The notes under the pieces are model-generated. The model was not told the DNA's origin. It saw nothing but the letters and a program-made list of their open reading frames with translations, and did not search any database. 64,000 nt of DNA from Magnetococcales bacterium. Its GTDB lineage: Bacteria; Pseudomonadota; Magnetococcia; Magnetococcales; Magnetaquicoccaceae. The DNA lies in contig PDZU01000004.1 in NCBI GenBank assembly GCA_002753095.1, positions 1 through 64,000 of the forward strand. The letters are read 5' to 3'. The position numbers and the translations under genes were made by a program. Every line of letters starts with the position of its first letter. Positions within the stretch are counted from its first letter, which is position 1. Positions 40,317 through 49,899 of this stretch are shown one piece after another.

Positions 40317-41846
40317 ATGTTGGCCTGCGTCAATACCATTGCCATGGAGGGAGTCAAAGCCGTTCCGGTGGAAGTCGAGGTGGATTTGAGCCGAGGACTG
40401 CCCTCCCTGAGTATGGTGGGCTTGGCGGATGAAGCCGTGCGCGAAGCCAAAGATCGTATCCGGGCTGCTCTGAAAAATTCCGGGTATAAACTGCCCACCC
40501 TGCACATCACCATCAATCTGGCTCCAGCCCATCTGCCCAAAGTGGGCTCGGCCTATGACCTGCCCATGGCTTTGGGTCTGCTGACCGCCATGGAACAGCT
40601 GCCCAGAACCGCTCTGTCGCGACGCATCTTTTTGGGTGAACTGGCCCTGGATGGTCGCCTGAAGCCAATCGCCGGCTCTCTGCCCGCCGCCATTTATGCC
40701 CGCAACGCCGGTTATGATGAGATCATCGTGCCAGAAGGCAATGGTCTGGAGGCCGCCTTCGTTGCAGGCATTCGTGTGGTGGCTCCCGCCAACCTGTTGG
40801 CACTGGTGCGCCATCTGCTGGGGGTCGAACCATTGGCCCCACTGCCGCTCACCGATTGGCAGGCGTGGGTGCGCGAGGAAAAACGCCCGCAACGCGATCT
40901 GCGCGAAGTCAAAGGTCAAGAATATGCCCGACGGGCCCTGGAGGTGGTGGCTGCAGGGGGGCACAATCTGCTGATGAGCGGCCCACCCGGTTCGGGAAAA
41001 ACCCTGTTGGCCCAATGTCTGCCAAGTATCTTGCCACCCATGACCCTGGATGAAGCGTTGGATGTCACAACCATCCATTCGGTGGCCGGACGCCTGGACC
41101 CTTTGCGGCCTTTCGTCGGGGTGCGCCCCTTTCGCGCTCCGCACCATACCGCCTCACAGGTGGCCTTGATCGGCGGTGGCGGCCATCCCCGTCCCGGTGA
41201 GGTCAGTCTGGCCCATCGCGGGGTGCTCTTCCTGGACGAAATTCCCGAATTTGGCCGGACCGCCCTGGAGGTGCTGCGCGAACCCCTGGAATCAGGCGAT
41301 GTGCATATCTCCCGTGCGGCCATGTCCACCCGCTTTCCGGCCTCCTTCCAACTGGTTGCTGCCTGCAATCCCTGCCCATGCGGCTATCTGGGCTCGCCGC
41401 AGCGCAACTGTCGCTGCTCCTCTGTCCGTATCGAACAGTACCGATCCCGCTTGTCCGGCCCCTTGTTGGACCGTATCGATCTGCATGTGGAAGTTCCAGC
41501 CGTCCCGCAAGAGGTGTTGGTTTCGATCCCAAACGGCGAATCCTCAGAGGAGGTGGCACAAAGGGTCGTGGCCGCACGTGAGCGCCAGTTTCAGCGCAAC
41601 GGTGCCGGAATCAGCAATGCCCGCCTGGATGGTCTGGCCCTGCAACATCACGCCGCATTGGCCGAAGAAGAGCGCATGCTGCTGCTGAACGCAGGGCAAA
41701 AACTGGGTTTTTCCGCCCGCAGCTACAACCGGATTTTAAAGGTGGCGCGCACCATTGCCGATTTGGCCCTCGCAGAGCAGATCAAAATACCCCACTTGGC
41801 AGAGGCGATACAGTATCGCGTCGGAGGGCTGTTCACCCAAGGATAA
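40317..41846 (+). CDS. comM: YifB/ComM family AAA+ ATPase (Mg-chelatase-like)
   Basis: A protein of 509 residues. ComM is a hexameric helicase that promotes branch migration when taken-up DNA integrates during natural transformation. Seen: N-terminal ChlI-like domain (VEVEVDLSRGLPSLSMVGLAD), Walker A GPPGSGKTLLAQ, Walker B LFLDEIPEF, ACNPCPCG and LLDRIDLHVEVP, and the C-terminal domain SARSYNRILKVARTIADL. The presence of comM does not by itself prove natural competence, since it is widespread. Confidence 0.94.
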   Translation: MLACVNTIAMEGVKAVPVEVEVDLSRGLPSLSMVGLADEAVREAKDRIRAALKNSGYKLPTLHITINLAPAHLPKVGSAYDLPMALGLLTAMEQLPRTALSRRIFLGELALDGRLKPIAGSLPAAIYARNAGYDEIIVPEGNGLEAAFVAGIRVVAPANLLALVRHLLGVEPLAPLPLTDWQAWVREEKRPQRDLREVKGQEYARRALEVVAAGGHNLLMSGPPGSGKTLLAQCLPSILPPMTLDEALDVTTIHSVAGRLDPLRPFVGVRPFRAPHHTASQVALIGGGGHPRPGEVSLAHRGVLFLDEIPEFGRTALEVLREPLESGDVHISRAAMSTRFPASFQLVAACNPCPCGYLGSPQRNCRCSSVRIEQYRSRLSGPLLDRIDLHVEVPAVPQEVLVSIPNGESSEEVAQRVVAARERQFQRNGAGISNARLDGLALQHHAALAEEERMLLLNAGQKLGFSARSYNRILKVARTIADLALAEQIKIPHLAEAIQYRVGGLFTQG

Positions 41847-41870
41847 GGCGGAACGGATGGGCCAAGCAAA

Positions 41871-41918
41871 CCTGTTGTTCCGCGCCATGCGTGAACCGTC
41901 GCGGCGCAGAACAACAGG
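41871..41918. terminator. long hairpin between convergent comM and ialB-like gene
   Basis: CCTGTTGTTCCGCGCC (41871-41886) pairs with GGCGCAGAACAACAGG (41903-41918) over 16 positions with one mismatch, around a 16-nt loop. It lies 25 bp after comM and 15 bp before the end of the facing gene. There is no clear T-tract, so a bidirectional terminator is likely but not certain. Confidence 0.5.
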
Positions 41919-41932
41919 CATGCTCAACAGTG

Positions 41933-42505
41933 TTACTTCGCCTTTTGCAAAGCACTGACAGCCGCACTGCAGCCTTGCAGGTCGACAGGAATCCCCAGTG
42001 TCTTGGGAAAACCAAAAGGCAACACCCCAACACTGAGCATTTTGCCCTTCTTGATGCTGGTCAGCAGGCTTTTATCCAACAAAACAGAGGCCAAACAGCC
42101 ATTGCCGGTACATTGCTGTAGCTGCATGGTGATCGGTTCGCCATCATCCACTTTGAACGCTACACCAGCGGGAATAGAGATTCCCAATGGCAGAATGGCC
42201 ACCGCAGCCCACTCGTCCTTGTTGCCAAAACGACCAACAGAAAACTTCAGGATGAGTTGTTGATGATCCTTGGAAACCTGAGTCTGCGAGGCAAAGCACT
42301 TCTCCGCTTTACCATCCGGGGCCACTTCGCACTCCGTGATCCACTTTTCAAAAACCTTGCGGTGCAACGGATTGTTGGAAGTCGGGGGTTTGTCTGCGGT
42401 TCCCTGGGCTCTGCCAGACTCTTCTGCGGCCCACAACACTCCGCTCACAAACAGGGAACATACCATGGATACGGCCACAAGCAGCCGATTGCCGGATACG
42501 GTCAC
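41933..42505 (-). CDS. invasion-associated locus B (IalB) family protein
   Basis: A secreted protein of about 190 residues. A signal peptide (RLLVAVSMVCSLFVSGVLWAA) is followed by the IalB domain: KWITECE, KCFASQTQV, LPLGISIPAGVAFKVDDGEP, CTGNGCLA and a final C-rich part. The domain is common in alphaproteobacteria, including non-pathogens, and its molecular function is unknown. GTG 42505 is the start used, with AAGGA upstream; ATG 42466 lies inside the signal sequence. Confidence 0.82.
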   Translation of the reverse strand: MTVSGNRLLVAVSMVCSLFVSGVLWAAEESGRAQGTADKPPTSNNPLHRKVFEKWITECEVAPDGKAEKCFASQTQVSKDHQQLILKFSVGRFGNKDEWAAVAILPLGISIPAGVAFKVDDGEPITMQLQQCTGNGCLASVLLDKSLLTSIKKGKMLSVGVLPFGFPKTLGIPVDLQGCSAAVSALQKAK

Positions 42506-42586
42506 GGGTACTTATCCTTTACATTCAATGTGGATGAGGGGAAAATCGAGCCTGTACAGGCTGCGCAAAAGAGGAACTATATCACC

Positions 42587-42620
42587 CTCTCTGCACGCCC
42601 GCCAGGGGGAGTGCAGAGAG
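42587..42620 (-). terminator. hairpin downstream of sodB
   Basis: A perfect 10-bp stem, CTCTCTGCAC (42587-42596) and GTGCAGAGAG (42611-42620), lies 40 bp beyond the sodB stop. No T-tract follows on the minus strand. It is a likely terminator or mRNA 3' stabiliser. Confidence 0.45.
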
Positions 42621-42659
42621 ACGCGATAATACAACGGGAAACAACATCAATGGCAGGGA

Positions 42660-43241
42660 TTATTCAGCATACAACTGCGCAACATGGTCCCAATTGACCA
42701 GATTCCAAAAAGCAGCCACATAATTGGGGCGGGCATTGCGGTAGTCAATGTAGTAGGCATGCTCCCATACATCGCAGGTCAACAGCGCCTTCTTGCCCTC
42801 CGTGGCAGGTGTGCCGGCATTGCTGGTGCTCAGCAACGCCAGGGAACCATCACTGTTTTTTACCAGCCAACCCCAGCCAGAACCAAAAGTGGTCACAGCG
42901 GTCGCAGTAAATTTCTCCTTGAACTGGGCAAACGAACCAAAAGCTTGGTTGATGGCTTCAGCAAGAGCACCAGTCGGCTCACCGCCCCCATTGGGGGAGA
43001 GGCAGTGCCAGTAAAAGGTGTGGTTCCAGACCTGTGCCGCATTGTTGAAAATGCCACCAGAGGACTTGAGAATAATCTCCTCCAGCGCCATGTTCTCGAA
43101 AGGCGTGCCAGGAATCAAGTTGTTTAGATTAACCACGTAGGCGTTATGATGCTTGCCATGGTGATATTCCAAGGTCTCCTTGGAGATGTGCGGTGCCAAC
43201 GCATCCAGTGCGTAAGGCAGGGGCGGCAAGGTGATGGCCAT
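42660..43241 (-). CDS. sodB: superoxide dismutase, Fe type
   Basis: A protein of 193 residues that converts superoxide to peroxide and oxygen. Metal ligands are visible: His in [10 protein letters not shown], His in [10 protein letters not shown], and Asp and His in [22 protein letters not shown] and FGSGWGWLV fit the iron type, though Fe/Mn use cannot be fixed by sequence alone. It lies 27 bp after ahpC on the minus strand, so peroxide and superoxide removal are co-transcribed. No signal peptide, hence cytoplasmic. Confidence 0.96.
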   Translation of the reverse strand: MAITLPPLPYALDALAPHISKETLEYHHGKHHNAYVVNLNNLIPGTPFENMALEEIILKSSGGIFNNAAQVWNHTFYWHCLSPNGGGEPTGALAEAINQAFGSFAQFKEKFTATAVTTFGSGWGWLVKNSDGSLALLSTSNAGTPATEGKKALLTCDVWEHAYYIDYRNARPNYVAAFWNLVNWDHVAQLYAE

Positions 43242-43268
43242 GAGATTCTCCTCGATTCGCGTCGGAAT

Positions 43269-43868
43269 TTACAGGGATTCAGCATTGTCGGCCAGATATT
43301 TGGCCACGCCTTCCGTGGTACCCTTCATGCCGGGCTTGCCCTGCTTCCAGCCAGCCGGGCAGACTTCGCCGTGCTTGAGGAAAAATTGCAGCGCATCCAC
43401 CATCCGCAGCATCTCGTCAATGTCCCGCCCCAAAGGCAGATCGTTGACAACCTGATGACGAACAACACCTTCTGGATCAATGAGGAATGAGCCGCGCAAG
43501 GCAATGCCGGGGCCACACAGAAGATCATAGGCCGCAGTAATCTCCTTGGAGATGTCCGCCACCATGGGATAGCGCAACTGGCCCACACCACCGTTGTTGA
43601 CCGGGGTGTTTTTCCAGGCCAAATGGGTGAAATGCGAGTCGATGGAAACGCCGATCACCTCCACATTGCGATTTTTGAACTCCTGCAGGCGGTGATCAAA
43701 CGCAATCAACTCAGAGGGACACACAAAGGTGAAGTCGAGGGGATAAAAGAAAAGAACAACAAACTTTCCCCGGTAGTCGGAGAGACGGAAGTCCGGCTTG
43801 ATGCTGTTATCGGGCATGACCGCGTTGGCGGTAAAATCAGGGGCCGGCTTGGTGACCAGTACGCTCAT
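43269..43868 (-). CDS. ahpC: 2-Cys peroxiredoxin (AhpC/Prx1 type)
   Basis: A thiol peroxidase of 199 residues. The peroxidatic Cys is in FTFVCPSELIAF and the resolving Cys in GEVCPAGWKQG, as in typical 2-Cys enzymes. No AhpF is adjacent, so reduction by thioredoxin is likely. It is the first gene of an ahpC-sodB unit. It is divergent from an XRE-cupin regulator, with 181 bp between the starts. Confidence 0.95.
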   Translation of the reverse strand: MSVLVTKPAPDFTANAVMPDNSIKPDFRLSDYRGKFVVLFFYPLDFTFVCPSELIAFDHRLQEFKNRNVEVIGVSIDSHFTHLAWKNTPVNNGGVGQLRYPMVADISKEITAAYDLLCGPGIALRGSFLIDPEGVVRHQVVNDLPLGRDIDEMLRMVDALQFFLKHGEVCPAGWKQGKPGMKGTTEGVAKYLADNAESL

Positions 43869-44049
43869 ATGACGAATCTCCTATTGTTCAGAAACCAGAT
43901 TTGCTCTGTGGGATGGTTTTTAATGTTGTGTTCCGATTGGGTGAGTGTGCCCATTTTGCTGCTTTTCGTCAAGAAGAAAAAGTGATATACCAACAAATAT
44001 GATTCCATGTTGTCATGGCAGACGGTTGGCTTATGGGGAGGTGTGCAGG

Positions 44050-44613
44050 ATGATCAGCAATCTGGTGGGAATGCGGATTCGTGCGCTGCGCGGACAAAGA
44101 AAGAAAACCCAGCAACAGTTGGCCGATTTGGCCGGGATCCCGCGTGCAACACTGGCTTCCGTGGAACGAGATGACGCCAACCCCAGTCTGGCGGTCGTGT
44201 TTAAAATCGCCACCGCCCTGGGTATGACCATCGATGAATTGGTGGAGTCCGAACAAAGACGCATCCAGCATGTTGCCGTAGAGAAAATGCGGCGCAGCAG
44301 TTCCGGGGATGGCCTGTACCAAGCCATTACCGTCTCCCCACCTGGGAGCTTTCACTTCAACCAACTGGCCTTTCGCCTGTCTGGTCAAGGGGTCTATCCA
44401 GGCGTGCCACATCCTCCAGGCAGCGAAGAGTACTTGCATGTGCTGGCAGGTGAGGTAGAATTGGAGGTCGCCGGAGAACATTTGCTGGTAAGAACAGGGG
44501 AAACAGCCGCCTTTCGCGGCAACGTGCGCCACAGTTATCGCAATCCTGGGGCAACGGAGTGCTGGGCCATCGTCACGATCCTGGAAGGGGTCGGGAAAGA
44601 TAATTTTGAATAG
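44050..44613 (+). CDS. XRE-cupin transcriptional regulator
   Basis: A protein of about 187 residues. The N-terminal helix-turn-helix (QQQLADLAGIPRATLASVE) is followed by a cupin_2 domain (PHPPGSEEYLHVLAGEVELEV, VRTGETAAFRGNVRHSYRN). Such proteins repress or activate nearby genes in response to small ligands. ATG 44050 is chosen for GGGGAGG upstream. It is divergent from ahpC-sodB, which makes those genes possible targets. Confidence 0.85.
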   Translation: MISNLVGMRIRALRGQRKKTQQQLADLAGIPRATLASVERDDANPSLAVVFKIATALGMTIDELVESEQRRIQHVAVEKMRRSSSGDGLYQAITVSPPGSFHFNQLAFRLSGQGVYPGVPHPPGSEEYLHVLAGEVELEVAGEHLLVRTGETAAFRGNVRHSYRNPGATECWAIVTILEGVGKDNFE

Positions 44614-44627
44614 GCTCGCAGAATCAC

Positions 44628-44656
44628 TTGACATAGGCAGGCACTCGGGGTAAGAC
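44628..44656 (+). promoter_or_regulatory. sigma-70-type promoter of the tRNA-tuf cluster
   Basis: TTGACA at 44628-44633 and TAAGAC at 44651-44656 are spaced by 17 bp and followed by a G+C-rich discriminator (TAGCGGGC), the pattern of stringently controlled stable-RNA promoters. It lies 28 bp before the first tRNA. Confidence 0.55.
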
Positions 44657-44683
44657 TAGCGGGCTCTTGAGGATGTCCCTTGT

Positions 44684-44768
<85 letters not shown>

Positions 44769-44797
44769 CTGCTTGCAGGGATCCACTGAAAGGAATC

Positions 44798-44871
44798 GCG
44801 GGTGTAGTTCAGTGGTAGAACGTCAGCCTTCCAAGCTGAACATGGGGGTTCGATTCCCCCCACCCGCTCCA
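44798..44871 (+). tRNA. tRNA-Gly (TCC)
   Basis: The acceptor GCGGGTG pairs with CACCCGC, CCA is encoded, and the anticodon loop CTTCCAA gives TCC. The D-arm and the GGTTCGATTCC T-arm are normal. Confidence 0.95.
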
Positions 44872-44891
44872 GGTGCATTCAGTTGGGTTAA

Positions 44892-44967
44892 GCCCATATA
44901 GCTCAGTCGGCAGAGCACTTCCTTGGTAAGGAAGAGGTCAACGGTTCGAATCCGTTTATGGGCTCCA
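44892..44967 (+). tRNA. tRNA-Thr (GGT)
   Basis: The acceptor GCCCATA pairs with TATGGGC, CCA is encoded, and the anticodon loop TTGGTAA gives GGT. It lies 92 bp ahead of tuf, in the classic Tyr-Gly-Thr-tuf order. Confidence 0.95.
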
Positions 44968-45059
44968 TGAAAATAGCAGTCGCCGCTTGACTGCACGGAA
45001 CACAATCGATTCTGGGCAAGTTTTAGATTTTACAGCAACCCCACCGGGAGGAAACTGGA

Positions 45060-46250
45060 ATGGCAAAGGCCAAATTTGAGCGCAATAAGCCTCATGTAAA
45101 CATCGGCACCATCGGTCACGTTGACCATGGCAAGACGAGTCTGACGGCGGCGATCACCAAGATTCTTGCCGAAACCGGTGGCGCCATCTATACAGCTTAC
45201 GATCAGATCGATTCGGCACCAGAAGAAAAAGCGCGCGGTATCACGATCTCAACCGCTCATGTCGAATATCAAACCAGCAAAAGACATTATGCCCACGTCG
45301 ACTGCCCTGGTCATGCAGACTATATCAAAAACATGATCACCGGTGCCGCACAAATGGATGGTGCTATTCTGGTCGTCTCGGCTGCTGATGGTCCCATGCC
45401 GCAAACCCGTGAGCACATCCTCCTGGCCCGTCAGGTGGGCGTTCCTGCCTTGGTCGTCTTCATGAACAAGGCGGATATGGTGGATGATCCAGAGTTGCTG
45501 GAGTTGGTGGAACTGGAAGTGCGTGAACTGCTGTCCCAGTACGACTTTCCCGGCGATGAGGTGCCGATTGTGGTCGGTTCGGCGCTGAAGGCGCTTGAGG
45601 GAGATACCGGTGATTTGGGTCGTAACGCTATCCTGAAGCTCATGGAAGCGGTGGATGCCTATATCCCGCAACCGGAGCGGGCCTTGGACGGTGCCTTCCT
45701 GATGCCGATCGAAGACGTGTTCACCATCTCTGGTCGTGGTACTGTGGTGACCGGTCGTGTGGAGCGTGGTATCGTCAAAGTCGGTGATCAAATCCAGGTC
45801 GTTGGTCTGCGCTCGACGACAACATCCACCTGTACCGGTGTGGAGATGTTCCGCAAGCTGCTGGATCAGGGGCAGGCGGGTGACAATGTCGGTGTTCTGT
45901 TGCGCGGTATCAAACGCGAGGATGTGCAGCGCGGTCAGGTGCTGGCAAAGCCGAACTCGATCACCCCGCACACCAAATTCAAGGCAGAGTGCTATATCCT
46001 GACCAAAGAAGAGGGGGGGCGTCATACCCCGTTCTTCAGCAACTACCGGCCGCAGTTCTATTTCCGTACCACGGACGTGACCGGAGTTCTGAGTCTGGCC
46101 GAGGGTACGGAAATGGTCATGCCGGGCGACAGTGTCTCCATGACAGTGGAGTTGATCGCACCGATTGCCATGGAAAAAGGTTTACGGTTTGCCATTCGTG
46201 AAGGTGGTCGTACCGTTGGCGCCGGTGTCGTTTCTGAAGTTATTGCATAA
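45060..46250 (+). CDS. tuf: elongation factor Tu, copy 1
   Basis: A GTPase of 396 residues that delivers aminoacyl-tRNA to the ribosome. Seen: [13 protein letters not shown] (G1), RGITIS (G2), DCPGHADY (G3), NKADMVDD (G4) and SALKALEG (G5). It follows the tRNA genes and precedes rpmG, tRNA-Trp, secE and nusG. It differs from the second copy at 61388 in 13 residues and at many synonymous sites. A strong GGGAGG site precedes the ATG. Confidence 0.98.
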   Translation: MAKAKFERNKPHVNIGTIGHVDHGKTSLTAAITKILAETGGAIYTAYDQIDSAPEEKARGITISTAHVEYQTSKRHYAHVDCPGHADYIKNMITGAAQMDGAILVVSAADGPMPQTREHILLARQVGVPALVVFMNKADMVDDPELLELVELEVRELLSQYDFPGDEVPIVVGSALKALEGDTGDLGRNAILKLMEAVDAYIPQPERALDGAFLMPIEDVFTISGRGTVVTGRVERGIVKVGDQIQVVGLRSTTTSTCTGVEMFRKLLDQGQAGDNVGVLLRGIKREDVQRGQVLAKPNSITPHTKFKAECYILTKEEGGRHTPFFSNYRPQFYFRTTDVTGVLSLAEGTEMVMPGDSVSMTVELIAPIAMEKGLRFAIREGGRTVGAGVVSEVIA

Positions 46251-46289
46251 GTCGGTTCAACGGCTTAGCGGGCCTTTTGGAGTCCACGA

Positions 46290-46445
46290 ATGCGTGATCT
46301 AATCAGTCTCAGTTGCGAGGAGTGTAAGCGTCGCAACTATACGACGGACAAAAACAAGAAGAACAAGCCAGAAAAAATGGCTTTGCGCAAGTTTTGTCCG
46401 TTTTGTCGTAAACACACCCTTCACAAAGAAGGTAAAATCAAGTAG
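46290..46445 (+). CDS. rpmG: 50S ribosomal protein L33
   Basis: A protein of 51 residues translated from ATG 46290: [18 protein letters not shown] and later [16 protein letters not shown]. It has two CxxC pairs (CEEC, CPFC), marking the zinc-binding C+ form. It lies between tuf and tRNA-Trp, its usual place before secE. It is too short to stand out in a plain gene scan. Confidence 0.93.
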   Translation: MRDLISLSCEECKRRNYTTDKNKKNKPEKMALRKFCPFCRKHTLHKEGKIK

Positions 46446-46474
46446 CATAGAGGGTTGTGTTTTGGGGGCCTTGG

Positions 46475-46550
46475 AGGACAGTAGCTCAATTGGCAGAGCA
46501 TCGGTCTCCAAAACCGAGGGCTGGGGGTTCGATTCCCTCCTGTCCTGCCA
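46475..46550 (+). tRNA. tRNA-Trp (CCA)
   Basis: The acceptor AGGACAG pairs with CTGTCCT, CCA is encoded, and the anticodon loop CTCCAAA gives CCA. It is placed between rpmG and secE as in many bacteria. Confidence 0.95.
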
Positions 46551-46676
46551 CTCCATAGGTCAAAAGGCTCACAGGCATTGGGTTTGCGGAGTGCGTGGAT
46601 TGGACGGGTGACGAATCCCGGCCAAGAAATGGGGCAGCAACCCGAAGAAGGTTAGGCAGGAAGGGCCTGAAGAAGG

Positions 46677-46883
46677 ATGAATCCGTCATTGATGGAGCGC
46701 GTGGCGCAACTCAAGCAGTATTTGGTGGACGTTCGGACCGAAGCCCGGAAGGTTGTTTGGCCCACCCGCAAAGAGACAACACAGACAACAATTGTCGTGT
46801 TTAGTATGGTTGTCCTTGTTTCATTGTTCTTGTGGGTTGTGGATGCCCTGCTGGCTCTGGTAGTGCAGTGGGTGATCGGTTAA
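46677..46883 (+). CDS. secE: preprotein translocase subunit SecE
   Basis: A protein of 68 residues with one membrane segment (TTIVVFSMVVLVSLFLWVVDALLALVV region), the short single-span form. The N-terminal amphipathic helix and VRTEARKVVWPTRKET are conserved. It forms the SecYEG channel with SecY and SecG. It precedes nusG in the standard order. ATG 46677 has AGAAGGA upstream; ATG 46692 is an alternative. Confidence 0.93.
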   Translation: MNPSLMERVAQLKQYLVDVRTEARKVVWPTRKETTQTTIVVFSMVVLVSLFLWVVDALLALVVQWVIG

Positions 46884-46966
46884 AGGAACATACAGTCTCT
46901 GCGGTGTTCCTGACGCAAAAGTGAAAAATAGGTTCCGGCGCAAGAGGCAGACCAGCGAGAGTTTCC

Positions 46967-47497
46967 ATGGCAAAGAAGTGGTACGTCATTCACACCTACT
47001 CCGGCTTTGAGAAGAAGGTTAAGAGTGCGATTGAGGAGCGCGTCCGGATAGAGGGCAAGGGCGATCTCTTTGAAGAGATTCTTGTGCCTGCTGAAGACGT
47101 GGTTGAACTGCGCATGGGAAAAAAGGTCACCACCGAACGCAAGTTCTTCCCAGGATACGTGCTGGTCAAGATGGAGATGAATGATGGTACATGGCATCTC
47201 GTCAACCAGATTCCCAAAGTGACCGGCTTTTTGGGGGGGGGTGGGCGTCCGCACGCGTTAAGCGACCGCGATGTTGAGAAAATTATGCAGCAAATGGAGG
47301 TCGGTACAGAAAAACCGAAGCCAAAGGTCTCCTTCGCTGTTGGTGAAAGCATTCGTGTCACGGATGGCCCCTTTGTCTCCTTCAACGGTGTTGTGGAAGA
47401 GGTGGATGAAGATAAGACGCGCCTGAAAGTTTCTGTTTCAATTTTTGGTCGGGCCACGTTGGTTGAGTTGGATTTTGTGCAAGTTGAGAAGTTATAA
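46967..47497 (+). CDS. nusG: transcription termination/antitermination factor NusG
   Basis: A protein of 176 residues. The NGN domain (KKWYVIHTYSGFEKKVK, RKFFPGYVLVKMEM) binds the RNA polymerase clamp. The C-terminal KOW domain (GESIRVTDGPFVSFNGVVEEV) contacts Rho or S10. The gene lies between secE and rplK. A poly-glycine stretch (GFLGGGGRP) sits at the usual NGN loop. Confidence 0.97.
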   Translation: MAKKWYVIHTYSGFEKKVKSAIEERVRIEGKGDLFEEILVPAEDVVELRMGKKVTTERKFFPGYVLVKMEMNDGTWHLVNQIPKVTGFLGGGGRPHALSDRDVEKIMQQMEVGTEKPKPKVSFAVGESIRVTDGPFVSFNGVVEEVDEDKTRLKVSVSIFGRATLVELDFVQVEKL

Positions 47498-47545
47498 TTT
47501 TCTGGTAGAAAGCTTGCAGTAACCTGGATTGCAAGGATTAAAGAC

Positions 47546-47977
47546 ATGGCGAAAAAAATCACGGCGTATGTGAAGCTGCAGGTGGCTGCTGGTGCGGCCA
47601 AACCGAGTCCCCCGATTGGACCGGCACTTGGTCAGCACGGACTGAATATCATGGAGTTTTGCAAGAGCTTCAATCAAGCGACTCAGCATTTGGAGCCGGG
47701 CAGTCCGACGCCGGTTGTAATAACGGTCTATCATGATCGTACCTTTACCTACGAGTTGAAAACGCCGCCTGCATCATATTTGCTGCGTAAAGCGGCGGGG
47801 ATGAGTAAAGGGGCTAAAACACCGGGTAAGGGAGCTGCGACAGGCAAGATCACCTGGAGTCAGATTGCCGAAGTTGCACAGGTAAAGATGCCAGATCTGA
47901 ATGCAATGGATTTAGAGGCAGCGAAAATGACGATTGCAGGAACTGCCAAATCCATTGGTTTGGAAATTGTCGGTTAG
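47546..47977 (+). CDS. rplK: 50S ribosomal protein L11
   Basis: A protein of 143 residues of the GTPase-associated centre. Seen: [30 protein letters not shown] and the C-terminal rRNA-binding [11 protein letters not shown]. It is followed 11 bp later by rplA, with which it forms the L11 operon. Confidence 0.98.
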   Translation: MAKKITAYVKLQVAAGAAKPSPPIGPALGQHGLNIMEFCKSFNQATQHLEPGSPTPVVITVYHDRTFTYELKTPPASYLLRKAAGMSKGAKTPGKGAATGKITWSQIAEVAQVKMPDLNAMDLEAAKMTIAGTAKSIGLEIVG

Positions 47978-47988
47978 GAGAGATTCAG

Positions 47989-48678
47989 ATGGCGCAACGG
48001 AGCAAACGGTTAGTCGCGATTCGTGAGCAGTTGGGGCGGCGTAGTCCAGGTGACTTGTCAGAGGGTGTGCGTGACGTAAAACTGTACGCAAATGCCAAGT
48101 TTGATGAGACTGTGGATATCGCAGTGAATCTCGGCGTAGATCCACGGCATGCAGACCAGATGATCCGTGGTACGGTGGGTCTGCCGCATGGTACCGGAAA
48201 AGTGGTACGCGTCCTGGCCTTCGCCAAAGGCGAAAAGGCTCAGGAAGCAGAAGCAGCCGGTGCCGACTTTGTCGGTGCGGAAGAGTTGGTCGACAAAATT
48301 CAGGGTGGTTGGCTGGATTTTGACCGTGTCGTGGCCTGTCCTGATGTGATGGGTGTGGTGGGCCGCTTGGGGCGTGTCCTGGGACCAAGAGGTTTGATGC
48401 CTAACCCAAAATTGGGTACGGTAACCTTTGATATGACCCGGATCATCCAGGAGATTAAAGCCGGTCAGGTGGCTTTCCGTATAGAAAAGACCGGTATCAT
48501 CCATGCCGGAATCGGCAAGGCTTCGTTCGAAGAGGTAAAATTGGTGGAAAATGCGCAAGCATTGATTGAGCAGTTGAAGAAAATGCGGCCTGCAGCGGCC
48601 AAGGGTACCTATATCAAAAGGGTGACCTTGAGTTCAACCATGGGTCCAGGGATTCAGGTTGACGCTCGTAACGTGTAA
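47989..48678 (+). CDS. rplA: 50S ribosomal protein L1
   Basis: A protein of 229 residues of the L1 stalk, which also represses its own operon in E. coli. Seen: [32 protein letters not shown], the [15 protein letters not shown] motif, and the C-terminal [17 protein letters not shown]. No L1-binding leader was identified ahead of rplK, but the gap there is only 48 bp. Confidence 0.98.
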   Translation: MAQRSKRLVAIREQLGRRSPGDLSEGVRDVKLYANAKFDETVDIAVNLGVDPRHADQMIRGTVGLPHGTGKVVRVLAFAKGEKAQEAEAAGADFVGAEELVDKIQGGWLDFDRVVACPDVMGVVGRLGRVLGPRGLMPNPKLGTVTFDMTRIIQEIKAGQVAFRIEKTGIIHAGIGKASFEEVKLVENAQALIEQLKKMRPAAAKGTYIKRVTLSSTMGPGIQVDARNV

Positions 48679-48775
48679 CGAGCGGCGGGTGAGCCAAGGA
48701 GTGAGAAATGGGCTCATTTCCTCTGGCAGCTGGTCTGATGTTTAGTATTGAAACCCCTAGGAAGGAGGGTCTTCG
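48679..48775 (+). promoter_or_regulatory. leader region ahead of rplJ
   Basis: A 97-bp gap with several short inverted repeats, including GAAATG/CATTTC and GAGCC/GGCTC, before a strong AAGGAGGG site. The position matches the L10 leader that autoregulates rplJL, but the consensus fold was not confirmed. Confidence 0.35.
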
Positions 48776-49303
48776 GTGAATCAAACCGAAAAACTGCGAG
48801 TTGTCGAAGAGGTCCGCGAAGAGTTGGACCGGGCGAGTGTTGTGATCGTCACCCGCTACCGGGGGTTGTCTGTAGCAGATATGACCCGGCTGCGCCGGGA
48901 GATGCATGCGGCTGGCACTCACTATCAGGTTATCAAGAATACGTTGGCACGCCGTGCGACGGCTGGAACCGCTTTTGAAGGGGTAGCCCCCTTCCTGACA
49001 GGACCAACCGGGGTGGCAATTTCGGCTGATCCGGTTGCGCCAGCGCGTGTACTGACAGCGTTTGCCAAGAAGAATCCCATGTTGGAAATCGTGGGTGGTG
49101 TTCTGAATGGTACAGTGGTAACAGCAGAAGGCGTTGCTGAATTGGCCAAATTGCCATCGAAGGAAGTGCTCATCGGCAAGCTGTTGGGTACGATGATTGC
49201 GCCCATTCAGAATTTTGTGGGTGTATTGGCGGCCGTTCCGGCAGGCTTCGTGCGTGCCCTGGATCGGATTCGCGAGGCGAAAGAAACGCCGCAATCCGAG
49301 TAA
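48776..49303 (+). CDS. rplJ: 50S ribosomal protein L10
   Basis: A protein of 175 residues that anchors L7/L12 dimers at the stalk. Seen: KLRVVEEVREEL, VVIVTRYRGLSVADMTRLRREM, YQVIKNTLARRA and FVRALDRIREAKE. The start is a GTG at 48776 behind AAGGAGGG. rplL follows after 53 bp. Confidence 0.97.
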   Translation: MNQTEKLRVVEEVREELDRASVVIVTRYRGLSVADMTRLRREMHAAGTHYQVIKNTLARRATAGTAFEGVAPFLTGPTGVAISADPVAPARVLTAFAKKNPMLEIVGGVLNGTVVTAEGVAELAKLPSKEVLIGKLLGTMIAPIQNFVGVLAAVPAGFVRALDRIREAKETPQSE

Positions 49304-49356
49304 TTTGTTAACGAAAACAAGCATACGTTTTTATAGCGTTCTGGAGGAACATTAAC

Positions 49357-49743
49357 ATGGGAATTTCTAAAGAAGATCTGGTCAAAGCCATCGGTGAGAT
49401 GACGGTGCTTGACTTGTCGGAATTGATAAAAATGCTGGAGACGACCTTCGGTGTGTCGGCAGCCGCGCCAGTGGGCATGGTGGCCGTGGCCTCTGCGGAT
49501 AGCGCAGAACCTGCAGAGAAACCGGAAGAGCAGACCGAGTTCACCGTCATGCTGGTGGATGCGGGCGATAAGAAGATTCATGTGATCAAGGCCGTGCGGG
49601 CCATCACCGGTCTGGGCCTGAAAGAGGCCAAAGATCTGGTGGAAGGTGCTCCGAAGCCGGTTAAAGAGGCTGTCTCCAAGGAAGATGCCGAGAAGTTCCG
49701 GAAAGAGTTGGAAGAGTCCGGCGCGAAAGTGGAAATCAAGTAA
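49357..49743 (+). CDS. rplL: 50S ribosomal protein L7/L12
   Basis: A protein of 128 residues, the multimeric stalk component that recruits translation GTPases. The N-terminal dimerisation helices, an Ala/Glu-rich hinge ([14 protein letters not shown]) and the C-terminal domain ([31 protein letters not shown]) are all present. A strong hairpin terminator-like element follows before rpoB. Confidence 0.98.
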   Translation: MGISKEDLVKAIGEMTVLDLSELIKMLETTFGVSAAAPVGMVAVASADSAEPAEKPEEQTEFTVMLVDAGDKKIHVIKAVRAITGLGLKEAKDLVEGAPKPVKEAVSKEDAEKFRKELEESGAKVEIK

Positions 49744-49787
49744 AAAGACGTATCGGTCTTCATATTCCGTGTGCAGACTGGAAACAG

Positions 49788-49831
49788 CCGGCACAAGGGT
49801 TCGTTCCCTTGTGCCGGTTAGTTTGTTTGTT
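49788..49831 (+). terminator. attenuator-type terminator between rplL and rpoB
   Basis: A perfect 12-bp stem, CCGGCACAAGGG (49788-49799) and CCCTTGTGCCGG (49806-49817), loop TTCGTT, followed by TTAGTTTGTTTGTT. It lies 44 bp after rplL and 68 bp before the rpoB start. It probably allows partial read-through, as the rplL-rpoB attenuator does in E. coli. Confidence 0.85.
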
Positions 49832-49899
49832 ATGCCCGGAATGTGCGATGGGGGGCGATATGTTGATTGGCACGGCACACCCTGACAGATGGAGTTCCG

